Assembly (NCBI GenBank): GCA_052161625.1
Contig: CP197412.1
DNA from: JBKCUI01 sp052161625
GTDB lineage: Bacteria > Planctomycetota > Planctomycetia > Pirellulales > Pirellulaceae
Length of the DNA stretch: 64,000 nucleotides
Strand: one strand, 5' to 3'
Shown here: piece after piece, positions 25,469-37,300 of the stretch
Position numbering within the stretch: position 1 is the first letter of the stretch
How the letters are laid out: every line of letters begins with the position of its first letter
The notes under the pieces: generated by a model
The model's database searches: none
What the model saw: only the letters and a program-made list of their open reading frames with translations
What the model was told of the DNA's origin: nothing
Made by a program: the position numbers and the translations under genes

Positions 25469-27327
25469 ACGGAGTCTCCTATCCGTCCCCAGCCCCACCG
25501 GCACGAAAAAATTGGGGCCATCCGCAAAATTGGGGCCATCTGATCATACTTTTCCTGTTGAGCGGCATTCTCTATCTGCCTGGCTTAGGGGAGACGCGGT
25601 TATTCGATCAGGACGAGGGCTACTATGCGTCGGTCGCCCTCGAAATGCACCAACGGGACGATTGGATTCTTCCCACCTTTAACGGCGAACTGTTTGCACA
25701 CAAGCCTCCGTTGATGTTTTGGGGGATGCGAATCGGGTTCTTGCTTGTCGGTACCAATGAAACCGGTGCGAGGCTCGGCAGTGCCGTTGCTGGCGTCTTG
25801 ACCGTACTTGTTGTTTACTGGATTGGAAGCCGCCTCTTTCATCCTTGGGTCGGATTCTTTGCTGGTCTTGCGCTCGCGACTAACTTAATGTTTTCCATGG
25901 TCGCACGTTCTGCAACGGCGGATGCCTATTTAACGTTGTTCATCACAGCAAGCCTGGGAACGTGGCTGATTGCCTACCGCGGAGTAGAAATTCCTCTCCA
26001 TGCGATCGCCCGACTGCAATCGATACCAAGGCGCACTTGGCTTTTGATCTACAGCGGCATCGCTTTGGCCGTATTAACAAAAGGCCCAATCGGATTCTTG
26101 TTCCCAGCGACCATCATCGGATGGACCGTGTACGGAGATCTCGTCACCGAGCGACTACGGGGCCCAACTCACGTCGCCGACTCACATCGGCGCAACATTA
26201 TGATTTGCGTTCTCGATCCACTTCGCCTGAGATCGGTCGCAACATCGTTCCTTGCGGTTCGCCCTCTGCTCGGACTCTTGTGCTTGGCGATGATTGCTGG
26301 ACCTTGGTACTATCTGGCCGAGTTCCGGAGCCAAGGAAGATTTCTTGACGAGTTCATCGGCGTCCATCATCTGGGAAGATTCTCGCAAGCGATGGACAAT
26401 CACGAAGGCCCTTTTTATTACTACTTCCTCGCCTGCTTGATCGGTCTCTACCCATGGTCTGCGTTTGCCATTCCAGCCTGTCTCGCTTGGATTCGATCCT
26501 TTCGCGGCAGCGATTGCTCACAAGAAGTGCGATGGATAAGCGTTTGGATCGCCATCTATCTCGGCGTGTTTTCCATGGCGAGCACCAAACTGCCGAATTA
26601 TGTGCTGCCCGCTTATCCCGCTTTGGCCCTCTGCATCGGCTATTACTTCATGGAGGTGAGGCGGGATGCGAAGCGATGGCATCGATGGCAATCGATCGCT
26701 TGGACCTGTTTGCTTTTCGTCGGAGCAACGCTGACGATTGGTCTAGCCGGTGTCGGCTGGTTAGGAATCAATCGAATCGGCCCGATCGGCGCGTTAGAAG
26801 TATCCCCGGCACTCTGGGAACTCGTCGGCGCGTCCTGGTGGATGGGCCTACCATTGGCGATCATGGGAATCGCAGGGATACTTGCTCAGCGAGGAGGCGA
26901 GAGTCACCTACTACCATACGGATTTGCAATCGCATCCGCCCTCTTCCTTTCGTTGATTTGGCATGTTGCTGCACCGAAGTTACGTCCTTGGCAATCCCCG
27001 CAGAGGCTTGCACAGGAAGTCAACGAACTACGAACAACCGAGCCAAGAACGATTCGCATGATGGATTTGTTTCGTCCAAGCGTCGTTTTTTACAGCCGAC
27101 AACCGGTCGAATTTACGGGGTGGAAGGCATTCTTAGAGAAGGAGCAGCGAGAAGGTTCCCCGCGGGTTGAAGGTAGCGAGATTCTGTTGCTCCGAAGCGG
27201 TGATTGGGAGAAGTTGCGAGAAGCGGTTCCGGGACGCTTCGAAGTACGAATGAGCGTTCCGAACTTCCCCGAGACCGACGATTTGATGGCTGTAGAACGG
27301 ACCACGTTGCTCTCTCAAGAAAATTAA
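25465..27327 (+). CDS. ArnT/PMT-like membrane glycosyltransferase
   Basis: A 620-residue polytopic membrane protein of the GT-C (GT39/GT83) fold. The first periplasmic loop has the catalytic acidic pair LPGLGETRLFDQDEGYYASVALEM, and HKPPLMFWGMRI follows, as in ArnT. About ten or more helices are visible, then a soluble C-terminal domain from residue 500. Such enzymes move a sugar from a polyprenyl carrier to a lipid, glycan or protein. It is translationally coupled to the GT2 gene, which fits synthesis of the donor by one and transfer by the other. The first 20 residues contain a repeat-like GHPQNWGH. Confidence 0.9.
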   Translation: MNGVSYPSPAPPARKNWGHPQNWGHLIILFLLSGILYLPGLGETRLFDQDEGYYASVALEMHQRDDWILPTFNGELFAHKPPLMFWGMRIGFLLVGTNETGARLGSAVAGVLTVLVVYWIGSRLFHPWVGFFAGLALATNLMFSMVARSATADAYLTLFITASLGTWLIAYRGVEIPLHAIARLQSIPRRTWLLIYSGIALAVLTKGPIGFLFPATIIGWTVYGDLVTERLRGPTHVADSHRRNIMICVLDPLRLRSVATSFLAVRPLLGLLCLAMIAGPWYYLAEFRSQGRFLDEFIGVHHLGRFSQAMDNHEGPFYYYFLACLIGLYPWSAFAIPACLAWIRSFRGSDCSQEVRWISVWIAIYLGVFSMASTKLPNYVLPAYPALALCIGYYFMEVRRDAKRWHRWQSIAWTCLLFVGATLTIGLAGVGWLGINRIGPIGALEVSPALWELVGASWWMGLPLAIMGIAGILAQRGGESHLLPYGFAIASALFLSLIWHVAAPKLRPWQSPQRLAQEVNELRTTEPRTIRMMDLFRPSVVFYSRQPVEFTGWKAFLEKEQREGSPRVEGSEILLLRSGDWEKLREAVPGRFEVRMSVPNFPETDDLMAVERTTLLSQEN

Positions 27328-27340
27328 CTATGCTGCGAGG

Positions 27341-28684
27341 ATGGAAACCGTGTCCTCGACAGACGAAGCAATCCTCATCACAATCGATTCACCCCTCCGG
27401 TATCCCGATTCCGCATGGGAATCCCTCGCGACTCGGCTGCGATCTCGCACAGGCAGTCATGTGTTCTGGGTGAATTCCCAATGGAATCCAAACCGCTCCA
27501 AACGGGTGTGGGACGAACTCTGGAAGGCATGCAGTCAAGAGAACTGCAAACGCCTCGTTTGGATACCGATTGGACGAACGTCGCGTGGGTGGGAAATGGT
27601 ACGCGACGGGGTCGTTTGGCATCGATTGGATGCGAGGCAGTATCCCGAACGAAGCCCCCTCGAGCTCTTCCTGGCAGCTCCGATGGATGCTCGCGACTGG
27701 TGCGAGTTTTTGATCTCCTCCGTGAGGACGCCACCGAATGCGAATTGGTTGTTCTTGACGGAGCCTCCCGGCCCAATCGATCCGATCAGAGAGGATGAAC
27801 CGAGAGAAGAAAATCAAAGCGAGCGGCAGAGGCGGACCGAAGTAGTGGAGTTGGTGTGGGAGTTCCGGAGACGCGGGCTCGACGCCGATTTTGCTTTCCG
27901 TTCACCAAAGAGTTCGGTGCATCCTGTTGTTATCAAAGCACCCTGCATTGAGCTGACGTGGAACGGTTCTACTAGTATCGAAGTGGGCGAGGAATTGGAT
28001 ATGGAGTCGCAGTGGATCCATCGTGATCGTGATGTAACTTATAGAATTCCGATGGAGCAGTCTCACCCACTCGATGGGCTGGATTCGATCTTGCTGGGCA
28101 AGTGGTTAGGTGCGCTGCAGTTCGGAAGGTGTGCTTGGACGGAAGATGGACTTGATCGAAATCGGGATTGGGAGCGACTGGAGCATCGGATCCGGGAGAC
28201 CTTGCCTCCCGAGTACGCTCGCAACCGCGAGCCGGTAAGTCCTCGATCGATGGGGTCGGCGAAGCTTCCGAGCGAAGAGTTCGGCGAAGTCCCTTGGGGT
28301 GAGATATGGACCAGCTTTTGCGACTTGGCATTAGCAGGTGGCCCTCCTCATCGAGGCACTCTTCTCGAGGCGGTCGACAGATCGGAGATCGATTCGGATC
28401 CGGACAGATACCGGGATGTTGTCTACGAGCTGTGTCGGGGGATCACGTTGGCGAGCGGTTTACCAGCTTTTGAATCGACGGCCCCCGGGTGGGTTGGCGT
28501 GGTCTGTGACGACGAAGCGATGGCAGCTTGGCTATTGCGGGCGATCATCGCGGAGAACGTCACGGTCCGCCGAGAGGGAAAGAATCTATTCGTCCCCGCA
28601 GGTCCTCGATTCACGGTGAAGAAGGAGATCAAGAACGTCATCACCGCTCTGGCCAAAACAGTTCGCTACTGGCGATCGAGGTAG
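27341..28684 (+). CDS. Two-domain protein, N-terminal CbiX/SirB-like
   Basis: A 447-residue cytoplasmic protein. The N-terminal half (LITIDSPLRYPDSAWESLATRLRSRTGSHVFWVNSQ and later LVWIPIGRT) has the alternating strand/helix look of a chelatase-like fold, but I see no metal-ligand histidine pair. The C-terminal 110 residues (GGPPHRGTLLEAV... WLLRAIIAENVTVRREG... EIKNVITALAKTVRYW) are a conserved-looking domain that I have seen with CbiX-type proteins in planctomycetes; I state this from memory. It follows the ArnT-like gene by 13 bp. Confidence 0.55.
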   Translation: METVSSTDEAILITIDSPLRYPDSAWESLATRLRSRTGSHVFWVNSQWNPNRSKRVWDELWKACSQENCKRLVWIPIGRTSRGWEMVRDGVVWHRLDARQYPERSPLELFLAAPMDARDWCEFLISSVRTPPNANWLFLTEPPGPIDPIREDEPREENQSERQRRTEVVELVWEFRRRGLDADFAFRSPKSSVHPVVIKAPCIELTWNGSTSIEVGEELDMESQWIHRDRDVTYRIPMEQSHPLDGLDSILLGKWLGALQFGRCAWTEDGLDRNRDWERLEHRIRETLPPEYARNREPVSPRSMGSAKLPSEEFGEVPWGEIWTSFCDLALAGGPPHRGTLLEAVDRSEIDSDPDRYRDVVYELCRGITLASGLPAFESTAPGWVGVVCDDEAMAAWLLRAIIAENVTVRREGKNLFVPAGPRFTVKKEIKNVITALAKTVRYWRSR

Positions 28685-28857
28685 GCGGCAAAACAAAGCC
28701 CCCACAGGGGAAAGACAAGGGAGGAAGTGGCCAAGTTTTCGCGCGTTTCTGCAGGAGTTTTTTGGGAAAACAAAGGCGAACTAACCTGTCTTCAATGGTA
28801 GAAACCTTACCCCCGTTGGATTTTCAGTGAATCCCAAAGGGGCTTGAGAAATATCCG

Positions 28858-28886
28858 TTGACTTGGCTATGGCCCAGTCCGATAAT
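28858..28886 (+). promoter_or_regulatory. Predicted sigma70-type promoter of the RRM gene, long leader
   Basis: TTGACT (28858-28863) and GATAAT (28881-28886) are exactly 17 nt apart. The next gene starts at 29131, so the transcript would carry a leader of about 240 nt, rich in G and T, in which I see no stable coding frame. This accounts for the 446-bp stretch between 28685 and 29130. Confidence 0.55.
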
Positions 28887-29130
28887 CCACGCGTCGTTGC
28901 CTAGGTTTGCCAACCTATTCAGTGCTTCGGTGGTTTGTTTGCATCGGCGCGTGCTCAATGTGGTTGACGCTCCAACGGTTCGTTTTGTGGGAGCTATTTC
29001 AACAAGTCTGGTTCAATTTGTGTTGGCTCAGGAGTTTGGTGGATTGGCTCACGGTTTGTTTGGTTGATTGCATCCGATCGCATTCAATGTAATGGAGCGG
29101 ATTGCAGTGTCGTGAAAAGGGTCTGGTTAC

Positions 29131-29547
29131 GTGATCAATATTTATGTCGGGAATCTTTCGTTTCGCGCGACGGAAGACGAGGTTCGTGAGGCTTTCTCTC
29201 GATACGGTACTGTTGCCAAGGTGAGCATTATCGTCGACCGGGAGACTGGGAGATCGCGAGGCTTTGCGTTTGTTGAAATGCAGAACCCCGAGGAAGCAAA
29301 AAATGCGGTGGAAGCATTGAACGATCAAGAAGTCGCTGGCCGACGTATTTCTTGCAACGAGGCTCGTCCTCGTGAACCACGTCCATCCTTCGGTGGTGGT
29401 GGTGGTGGCGGCGGTGGTGGAGGTGGTCGACGCGGTGGTGGCGGCGGCGGCGGTGGCGGCTACCGTGGTGACCGAGGCGACCGCGATGGTGGTGGCGGCG
29501 GTGGCGGCGGTTACAGCAGCGGACGCGGTGGACGCGATCGCTACTAG
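29131..29547 (+). CDS. Glycine-rich RNA-binding protein with one RRM
   Basis: A 138-residue protein starting at GTG 29131. One RRM domain occupies residues 1-80: RNP2 IYVGNLS and RNP1 RGFAFVEM are intact. The tail (about residues 88-138) is almost only Gly with Arg, Asp and Tyr (GGYRGDRGDRDGG). Such proteins are cold-induced RNA chaperones in cyanobacteria and other bacteria. The long 5' leader and the own terminator suggest post-transcriptional control, perhaps by temperature or by the protein itself; that part is inference. Confidence 0.93.
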   Translation: MINIYVGNLSFRATEDEVREAFSRYGTVAKVSIIVDRETGRSRGFAFVEMQNPEEAKNAVEALNDQEVAGRRISCNEARPREPRPSFGGGGGGGGGGGGRRGGGGGGGGGYRGDRGDRDGGGGGGGGYSSGRGGRDRY

Positions 29548-29583
29548 GATCCTTGTTCTGTCGATCTAAAGAATAAAACTTCC

Positions 29584-29617
29584 AAAGGGAGCCGATTCAC
29601 TTCGGCTCCCTTTTTTT
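29584..29617 (+). terminator. Rho-independent terminator after the RRM gene
   Basis: GGGAGCCGA-TTCACT-TCGGCTCCC forms a perfect 9-bp stem followed by seven T, 37 bp after the RRM stop. Confidence 0.9.
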
Positions 29618-29733
29618 GCACCGATTCGCAACGGAGTTCCAACCCCTCCTCTTGGATCACTTGCAGGAAGCATGGTAGCTCGATACGTTGAGTCAACCTC
29701 TCGTGTCCCAAAACTACCGATGCGACGAACTCT

Positions 29734-31209
29734 ATGCCAGCCAGTCTCGAGGGCTCTGCGCCCAACGTACCCGACCTCTCCACGTCCAATACCTCCAACG
29801 GCAATACCTCCAACGGCAATACCTCCAACGGATCGTCTAACGCGTTGGATCCAACTCCCTTGCTTTGGCGGGTACTGATTGGCCTGTTCATCGGGTTGTT
29901 ATCGTCTGCCGGTTACGCGATGCAATCCTCGATTGGAACGCGTGGTCAAGCCGCGATAGGGATCCTATTCTTTTTTGGATTGGTCGCGATGTTTTCGGTC
30001 AATCTGCGCGCGGTCCGATGGAAAACCATTGGCTGGGGCATTGCCCTTCAATTTGTTTTGGCACTGCTCGTCTTGCGAGGGGAGTTGGAGATCGGCGGGG
30101 AAACCTATTCGGTCTATCGCGCGCTGGAGGGATTAGGAGAAGTCGTCAAAGCCTTTATCTCGTTTTCCGACGCTGGGGCGGAGTTCGTGTTTGGAAATTT
30201 GGCACGCGTCGACCACATGGCAGGTACGTTTGGCGACAACTTTCTCTTTCCTTTCGCATTCAAAGCCCTACCACCCATTTTGTTTGTCTCCGCTTTCTTT
30301 ACATTACTTTATCACTACGGGGTGCTCCAGTGGTGTGTGCGCGTTCTGGCGCGGGTCATGGTCTATTTGATGGGAACAAGCGGGGCGGAAACGTTGTCGG
30401 TATCGGCTAACGTGTTCATGGGGCAGACCGAAGCTCCTTTGATCGTGAAACCTTACGTACCTCGGATGACCAATTCCGAGCTCTTTGCTTTGATGACCAG
30501 TGGAATGGCGCACATTTCTGGCGGAATGATGGCGGTCTACATCAATTACGGTGCGAATCCGGTAGCCGTTCTTACGACCTGCATCATGGCTTGCCCGTGC
30601 AGCCTTTATCTGTCCAAACTCTTTATGCCAGAAGTCGATGTGCCCGAGACGAGCGGCACTACCGCGATCGAGAGTACAAAGTCAGCGTATGTCAACGGCA
30701 TCGACGCGATCGTAGCGGGAACGACAGATGGTCTGAGGCTTGCTCTCAACGTGGCAGCCATGTTGATCGTGTTCGTCGCTTTTGTCGCGATGATTGACGG
30801 GCTGCTGGGGCTCATTCCGACGTCTTGGTTTCAGCAACAACTTTCGTTGCGATGGATTTTCGGACAGCTCTTTTCCCCCGTTGCCTTTTTGATGGGAATC
30901 GAATCGGCGGATCAGTCCACTGTAGGGCAGTTGCTAGGAACGAAACTTGCAATCAACGAGCACATGGCCTACCTCGATATGAAGCAACTGAAGGAAATTC
31001 CGGGTGCGATGTCGGAGCGTAGTTACCAACTCGCGGCGTTCGCGCTGACTGGGTTTGCCAATTTTTCGTCTGTTGGGATTCAGCTCGGTGGGATTGGGGC
31101 CATGGCGCCCGACCGACGCTCTGACTTGGCGAAACTCGGCCTACGCGCCTTGTTCGTCGGTTTTGTCGCCACGCTACTGAATGCCGCGATCGCGGGATTG
31201 TTCCTCTAG
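29734..31209 (+). CDS. Concentrative nucleoside transporter (NupC/CNT family)
   Basis: A 491-residue proton- or sodium-coupled nucleoside symporter. About eleven helices follow a soluble N-terminal tail. CNT signatures are visible: ALEGLGEVVKAF, VFGNLARVDH, SANVFMGQTEAPLIVKPY (the substrate-binding GQTEAP), MTSGMAHISGGMMAVYI, and the C-terminal ALTGFANFSSVGIQLGGIGAMAPDR. The tail contains three exact 15-bp repeats encoding NTSNG (29788-29832), a slippage-prone insert absent from typical NupC. The gene is alone, downstream of a terminator. Confidence 0.93.
   Translation: MPASLEGSAPNVPDLSTSNTSNGNTSNGNTSNGSSNALDPTPLLWRVLIGLFIGLLSSAGYAMQSSIGTRGQAAIGILFFFGLVAMFSVNLRAVRWKTIGWGIALQFVLALLVLRGELEIGGETYSVYRALEGLGEVVKAFISFSDAGAEFVFGNLARVDHMAGTFGDNFLFPFAFKALPPILFVSAFFTLLYHYGVLQWCVRVLARVMVYLMGTSGAETLSVSANVFMGQTEAPLIVKPYVPRMTNSELFALMTSGMAHISGGMMAVYINYGANPVAVLTTCIMACPCSLYLSKLFMPEVDVPETSGTTAIESTKSAYVNGIDAIVAGTTDGLRLALNVAAMLIVFVAFVAMIDGLLGLIPTSWFQQQLSLRWIFGQLFSPVAFLMGIESADQSTVGQLLGTKLAINEHMAYLDMKQLKEIPGAMSERSYQLAAFALTGFANFSSVGIQLGGIGAMAPDRRSDLAKLGLRALFVGFVATLLNAAIAGLFL
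29788..29832 (+). repeat. Three 15-bp tandem repeats inside the transporter gene
   Basis: AATACCTCCAACGGC is repeated three times (last base changed in the third copy), encoding NTSNG x3 in the N-terminal tail of the CNT transporter. Length differences between strains would be expected. Confidence 0.85.
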
Positions 31210-31363
31210 CCCCCAATCGTCTCATTCTCTGAAATCGTTACGATCGCTACGAGCCGAATAGTTTCGCTAGAACTCCCTGCTTCTTGTTGGATTCCCATCT
31301 AGACCGCTGTCTCATCTGTCGTTCTAGAGGCAGATAAGCCCCCAACATGAAGACAGCGTTTGT

Positions 31364-34300
31364 ATGCGTAAACCGACGTTCCCCCGCTCCGATTTCGGAG
31401 AGCGGAATTCCAATTCTGGATCGACCGTACGTAGTGTTATGGCTCATATCGATAAGTGGATTGAAAGTTTCTTTCGACTAACGCCTCCACTCGCACCGGA
31501 CGCCGTTGATGCCATACGTTTGGAAGATCGAATACTTTACAGTGCGACCCCTCTTCCCGTCCCTCAGGAGGGAGAGGGGGAAGTCAGTGGTGGCAGCGAA
31601 TACCTCGACGCGCAGAGTTACGAGCAGCTTCTCGCGGAGATCGAAGAGATCACCAACTCGGTCTTCTTAAAGGAACAGGCTAACGCGGATGCCACCGATC
31701 TGGAGGCAGATCCAAACCAACCGTCCGAACCGATTCTTCATTCGCGTGAAGCGCAAGTTGATAGCGAATCAAACGAGGAAGCCGATGCGGTATCGCAAAC
31801 CACGGATAACGCGGCTCCGAATTCCAGTCGCCAGGAGATTGTGTTTGTTCAAGACGGGTTGTACGACCTGGATCTTCTATTGAATGATTTGCAGCGTGAC
31901 GATGCTAGCGCGGATTATACGATCCATGTTTTGAGTTCTGTTGAAAGCGGATTGAATCAAATCGAAGCGCTCTTAGCGGAGTACGACGACTTGGATGCGA
32001 TTCATATCGTCTCTCACGGTTCGGATGGAATGTTTCAACTCGGAAGCTCGTGGATCGACTCTGAGAACATTGCGAACTATTCGGATCGATTGCGATCGTG
32101 GGGCATGGCCTTGGGGCCTGATGGGGATATTGTCATTTATGGCTGCGATGTCGCCGCTTCGAACGAAGGAGTGCAACTGCTCGATGCTCTAGCGACCTTC
32201 ACCACCGCCGATGTGATTGCCTCCATCGACAAAACCGGCACCAGTGATAACGCAGGAAACTGGGAACTCGAGTACCGAACCGGAAGTATCGAAACCGCAA
32301 TCGCATTCAGCTCCGGATTTACTAATCTTTGGGGTGGACTACTCGACGCAGCATCGACAGGTGTAGCGGTTTGGGCAGAAGGAGGAACTGGAAATACGGA
32401 ATTGGAATCCTACGACGGAACGAGTTTTAGTTCCGAGATGAATGGAGCCAGTTCCGGAGAGTATCGCATTATCGATGGAGCGGATTCCAGGCTGCGCGAT
32501 GAGCGCATCATCGTAGGGATGAACAGCGCTGGTGTCATATCAGGCCAAATGTGGAACGGGACGACTTGGACGAGCTTCGGATTCTCCATGGGGACTAGCA
32601 GTTCTGGCGTCGCACACGGATTCGATGTCCAGTATGAAACGGGCAGCGATCAAGCAGTCATGGTTTGGAACAACGGAACCACAAGTACGAGTGGAATTTC
32701 CTACTCTGTGTGGGATGGATCGACCTGGTCATCCGTTCAGACGCTAACCAGCCCGTTGTCTGGAGAAGCTCGAAATCTTCACCTGGTCTCCAATCCAAAC
32801 TCCGACGAGATGGTCTTGGTCGCCTCCAATTCATCAAGTGACTCGTATGCCTTTGTATGGAACGGAAGCGGCTGGGGAAATAGTATTATCCTCGAGAATG
32901 GAGGAGGTAATCAGACAGACGCCTATGTCGCTTACGAGTCACTCAGTGGCGAGGCCATTGTCGTGTACGATGCGATTTCAGGTGGCAGCGATCTGAATTT
33001 TAGGACTTGGAACGGAACGAGTTGGAGTTCCCAAAGCACATTGACGAGCCCTGGAACGTCTGGTGATCCCGTTTACGTATCTCTTGCTTCCGACCCAAAC
33101 TCCGATCGAATTGCATTGAGCGCATCGACGAGTTCGAATGAGGCATGGTTCTCGGTTTGGAATGGATCGTCATGGGGAAACGAGACACTTGCCTCCGACA
33201 CGTTGGTTTCCGCCTCAGGCATGATGGCCTCCGTGGCTTTTGAATCCACGTCAGGGGATCTGCTCGCTGTCTACGCGGAGAATAGTACATCTCTCAGCGT
33301 TCGCACCTGGACGCAAGGGGGAGGTTGGTCGGCCGAGCAATACACTCCCTCGCTGGGTTCGTCCCTTACTCCAGCTTCTGTAGCGTTGTATTCGGACCCA
33401 GCCAGTAACCATATCATGCTCGGTGTACTCGATAGCACGTCCGATGTGAGCTTTATCGAGTGGGACGGAGGAAATTGGGGATCTGTGACGGAAGTCGAAA
33501 CGAACGCTGGCACAAACAGTATTGCCCACCAACCCTACATTTTCCTATGGAATAGCGTCAACGATGCCCCCACCTTGGATTCTTCCAAGAGTCCTACGTT
33601 GATAACTCAAAGCGAAGATTCTGGCTCGCCCAGTGGAGCAGTGGGTACGTTTATCTCTTCGATGATCGATTTGAGTTCTCCATCGGGGCAACTCGATAAC
33701 GTCACCGATCCTGACTCGGGAGGATTGCTCGGAATTGCTGTCACAGGTGCCAACACCAGTCAAGGCACCTGGTGGTACACCACCAATGGAGGAACGACCT
33801 GGAGCGCGCTGGGTGCCGTATCGGACAGCAATGCACGTCTTCTGGCTTCGGATAGCAATACACGTCTCTATTTCCAACCGAACGCCAATTACAACGGTAC
33901 GATTTCGGACGCGATTACCTTCAGAGCTTGGGACCGAACTTCAGGCACCAATGGTGCAACAGTCAGCTTATACGCGTCACAAAACCTGACCGTTCGGGAT
34001 GACTTCGATACCCAATCTTACGGGGGCAACAACGGCACCAACTCATGGTCAGCGTCCTGGCAAGAGATAGGCGAAGCTGACGGAACTGCTGCGGGAAGTG
34101 TCACCGTTGCGACCGCTGGAAGTGTCGTTGCCGGCCCCTACCTATCGGTCAATATGTCAACGGCGAATAGAGGAATATCGCGCTCGGTAAACTTGAGCGG
34201 AGCAACCTCTGCGACACTTAGCTTCACCTATGAACAGATGAATGCATCGGCAGGTGGTCAAGTCGCCCTGCAGGTGTATAACGGTTCGACTTGGACGACT

Positions 34301-37300
34301 CTTCAAACGTACAGCGTAGACTCAAGCTTCTACAGTGGAAATGTCGGGGTCTATCAATCGTTCAATATTTCCTCGTACGCAAACAGCAATACGGCGATTC
34401 GATTCTTAGTGACCCAAGCGGCGAGTGGTGACAATTTTTTTATCGACGACATCAAGATTGACTACAGTGTCAACGCACTCGCCGTTGGAGGGACTACTCC
34501 CTTCTCCACCGCGACTGATACCGCCGGACTGTCCATCACCGCAGTTAACGATGCGCCCGTTCTCTCCCCGTATTCCCCAGGGGTGTCTTTCACGGAAGAC
34601 AGCGCCGGGATGACGGTGAATGTTGCAACACTTCTTGGTTCCACTATGACGGATGTCGATAGCGGAGCCGTGCAAGGAATCGCTTTCACCGGAGTGTCAG
34701 GTTCGGGCGGAGTTCTGTCCTATAGTATCAACGGCGGTACTACTTGGCTGACAACCTCGGTTAACGAGACCTCTGCACTTTTGCTGCGTTCAACAGACTT
34801 GGTTCGATTCACTCCAAGCGGTGACAACGGCGGGCAGATGCTCTTATCCTATCGAGCTTGGGACCAGACATCCGGCACAGTTGGGTCCCTCGTCAATACA
34901 ACAACAAACGGAGGTACTACTGCATTCAGTTCTGCGAGCGACACCGTTACCGTTAATGTATCCAGCCTAAACGATGCACCTGTTCTCGACAATTCGGGCA
35001 GTATGACATTGAACTCCATCACCGAGGATCAATCGACCAATAGCGGGCAATCTGTTGCATCCATCGTGACATCGGCCGGAGGCGATCGAATCACGGACAT
35101 CGATTCCGGTGCCGTAGAGGGAATCGCAATCACAACCCTGAACAGCGGTAATGGTACTTGGCAGTTCTCAATCAATGGAGGAACGACCTGGAGCAATATA
35201 GGGGCGGTCTCCAACACGAGTGCGCTCTTGCTGCGCAGTACTGATCTTGTTCGATTTATACCCAATGGTGAGAATGCCACGACCGCTGACTTCTCGTTTC
35301 GAGCCTGGGACAGAACTACCGGAACCCAAGGCACCTACGTATCCACCGCAACCAATGGTGGAACCAGCGCATTCAGTACCGCTACAGAATCGGCAGCCAT
35401 CAATGTAACCGCAGTGAATGATGCTCCTGTGGCAGTTACCGATTCGGCAACTGCCATCGAGGCAGGTGGAATCTCCAATAACACGGCTGGTACCAATCCA
35501 ACAGGAAATGTGCTCTCGAACGATACCGACGTCGACTTGGGCGACACCAAGGTCGTCCAAGGAGTCGCAGCAGGTGTCGTCGCATCTGCAGCCACGAACG
35601 TGGGTTCCACTGTCACCGGTACGTTCGGTTCGATCACCATTGCCGCAAACGGAGCGTACACGTATACGGTTGACAATAACAACACAACCGTTCAAGCTCT
35701 GAGATCCACAGCCAACACTCTTCAAGATGTGTTCACCTACACCGTTCATGACTCGGCTGGACTCGCCAGCACAACGCAGATCACCGTGACCATCCAAGGC
35801 GCGAACGACGCTCCGTATGACATCACGAGCGGAGCCTTATCAGTAAATGAAAACGCTACCAATGCTACCGTTGTCGGAAGCGTAACAGGAATCGATCTTG
35901 ATAGTAGCAGCCACGGTGAAGCACTTTCGTATGCATTGACAGAAAGTGCGGGAGGTCGGTTTGCAATCCACAACAGTACGGGCCAAATCACGGTTGCTGA
36001 CGGCTCCCTTCTGAACAGGGAGTCGGTCGCATTCCACTCGATCACCGTTCGAGTAACGGACGCCTCTGGAGCGTCATTCGATAAGTCATTCCAGATCTCC
36101 ATCAACGACTTGGACGAGTTCGACATTTCGGCGGTAAGCGATACGAACGCAATTGCAAACTCGGTAGCGGAGAATGCAGCCAATGGAACGTTGGTAGGCA
36201 TCACGGCATCAGCGTCGGATTCCGATGCCACGAATAACACGGTCACCTATTCACTCCTTGATTCTGCTGGTGGCCGCTTTGCCATCGACGCGGCTACCGG
36301 AGTTGTTTCCGTCGCGAATGGATCACTCATTGATTATGAAGTGGCGCAGAGCCATAATATCACGATCCGTGCGACCTCTTCGGATAGCTCAACAAACGAT
36401 CAAGTATTCACTATTGCAGTGAATGCCGTTAATGACAATGACCCAACGATCACGTCCGATGGTTCTCAATCCACCGCAACCGTATATGTCGCGGAGAACT
36501 CTTCGTCGGTTACAACCGTGACCGCTGTTGATGGTGATGCCCCAGCCCAATCACTAACCTACAGCATCATCGGAGGTACCGACGCTTCTCAGTTTACGAT
36601 CCATTCAAGTACTGGGGCCCTCTCGTTCGTCTCAGCCCCTAACTTCGAAGGCCCATTAGATCAAAACTCAGACAACACCTACAATGTGATTGTTCAAGTG
36701 TCCGACGGAATGAACACTGACAATCAAGCCCTATCTGTTGTCATCACCGATGTCGACGAGTTCGACGTTTCAACTCCCACCGACACAAACACTGCAGCGA
36801 ATGGAGTCGATGAGAATGTGATCATCGGAACTACCGTTGGCATCACCGCGAATGCATTCGATCTCGATTCGACCACGAATACCATCAGCTACAGTCTTAC
36901 CAGCAACCCGGATGGTCTCTTTCAGATCGATGCCAGCACCGGGGTCGTCACCACTGCAGCAGCCATCAACCGGGAAGTGCATGGCGCAAGTCGATCGATC
37001 ACCGTGCAAGCAACATCCAGCGACGGGTCCATCGCCACGCAAACATTCAACATCGTTATCAACGATCTCGATGAGTTCGACGCTTCGACTCCCACCGATT
37101 CCAATGCAGCAGCGAATGAAATCAACGAAAATGTGACCATCGGAACCACGGTTGGCATCACGGCGAATGCGTTCGATCTCGATTCGACCACGAATACCAT
37201 CAGCTACAGTCTTACCAGCAACCCCGACGGCCTCTTCCAGATCGATGCCACCACCGGGGTTGTTACCACCGCGGCAACCATCAACCGAGAAGCGCATGGT

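Noticed and set aside
28858..29092. Short plus-strand open frames in the leader of the RRM gene
   Set aside because: They start without ribosome sites and their codon use is set by the G/T-rich leader.
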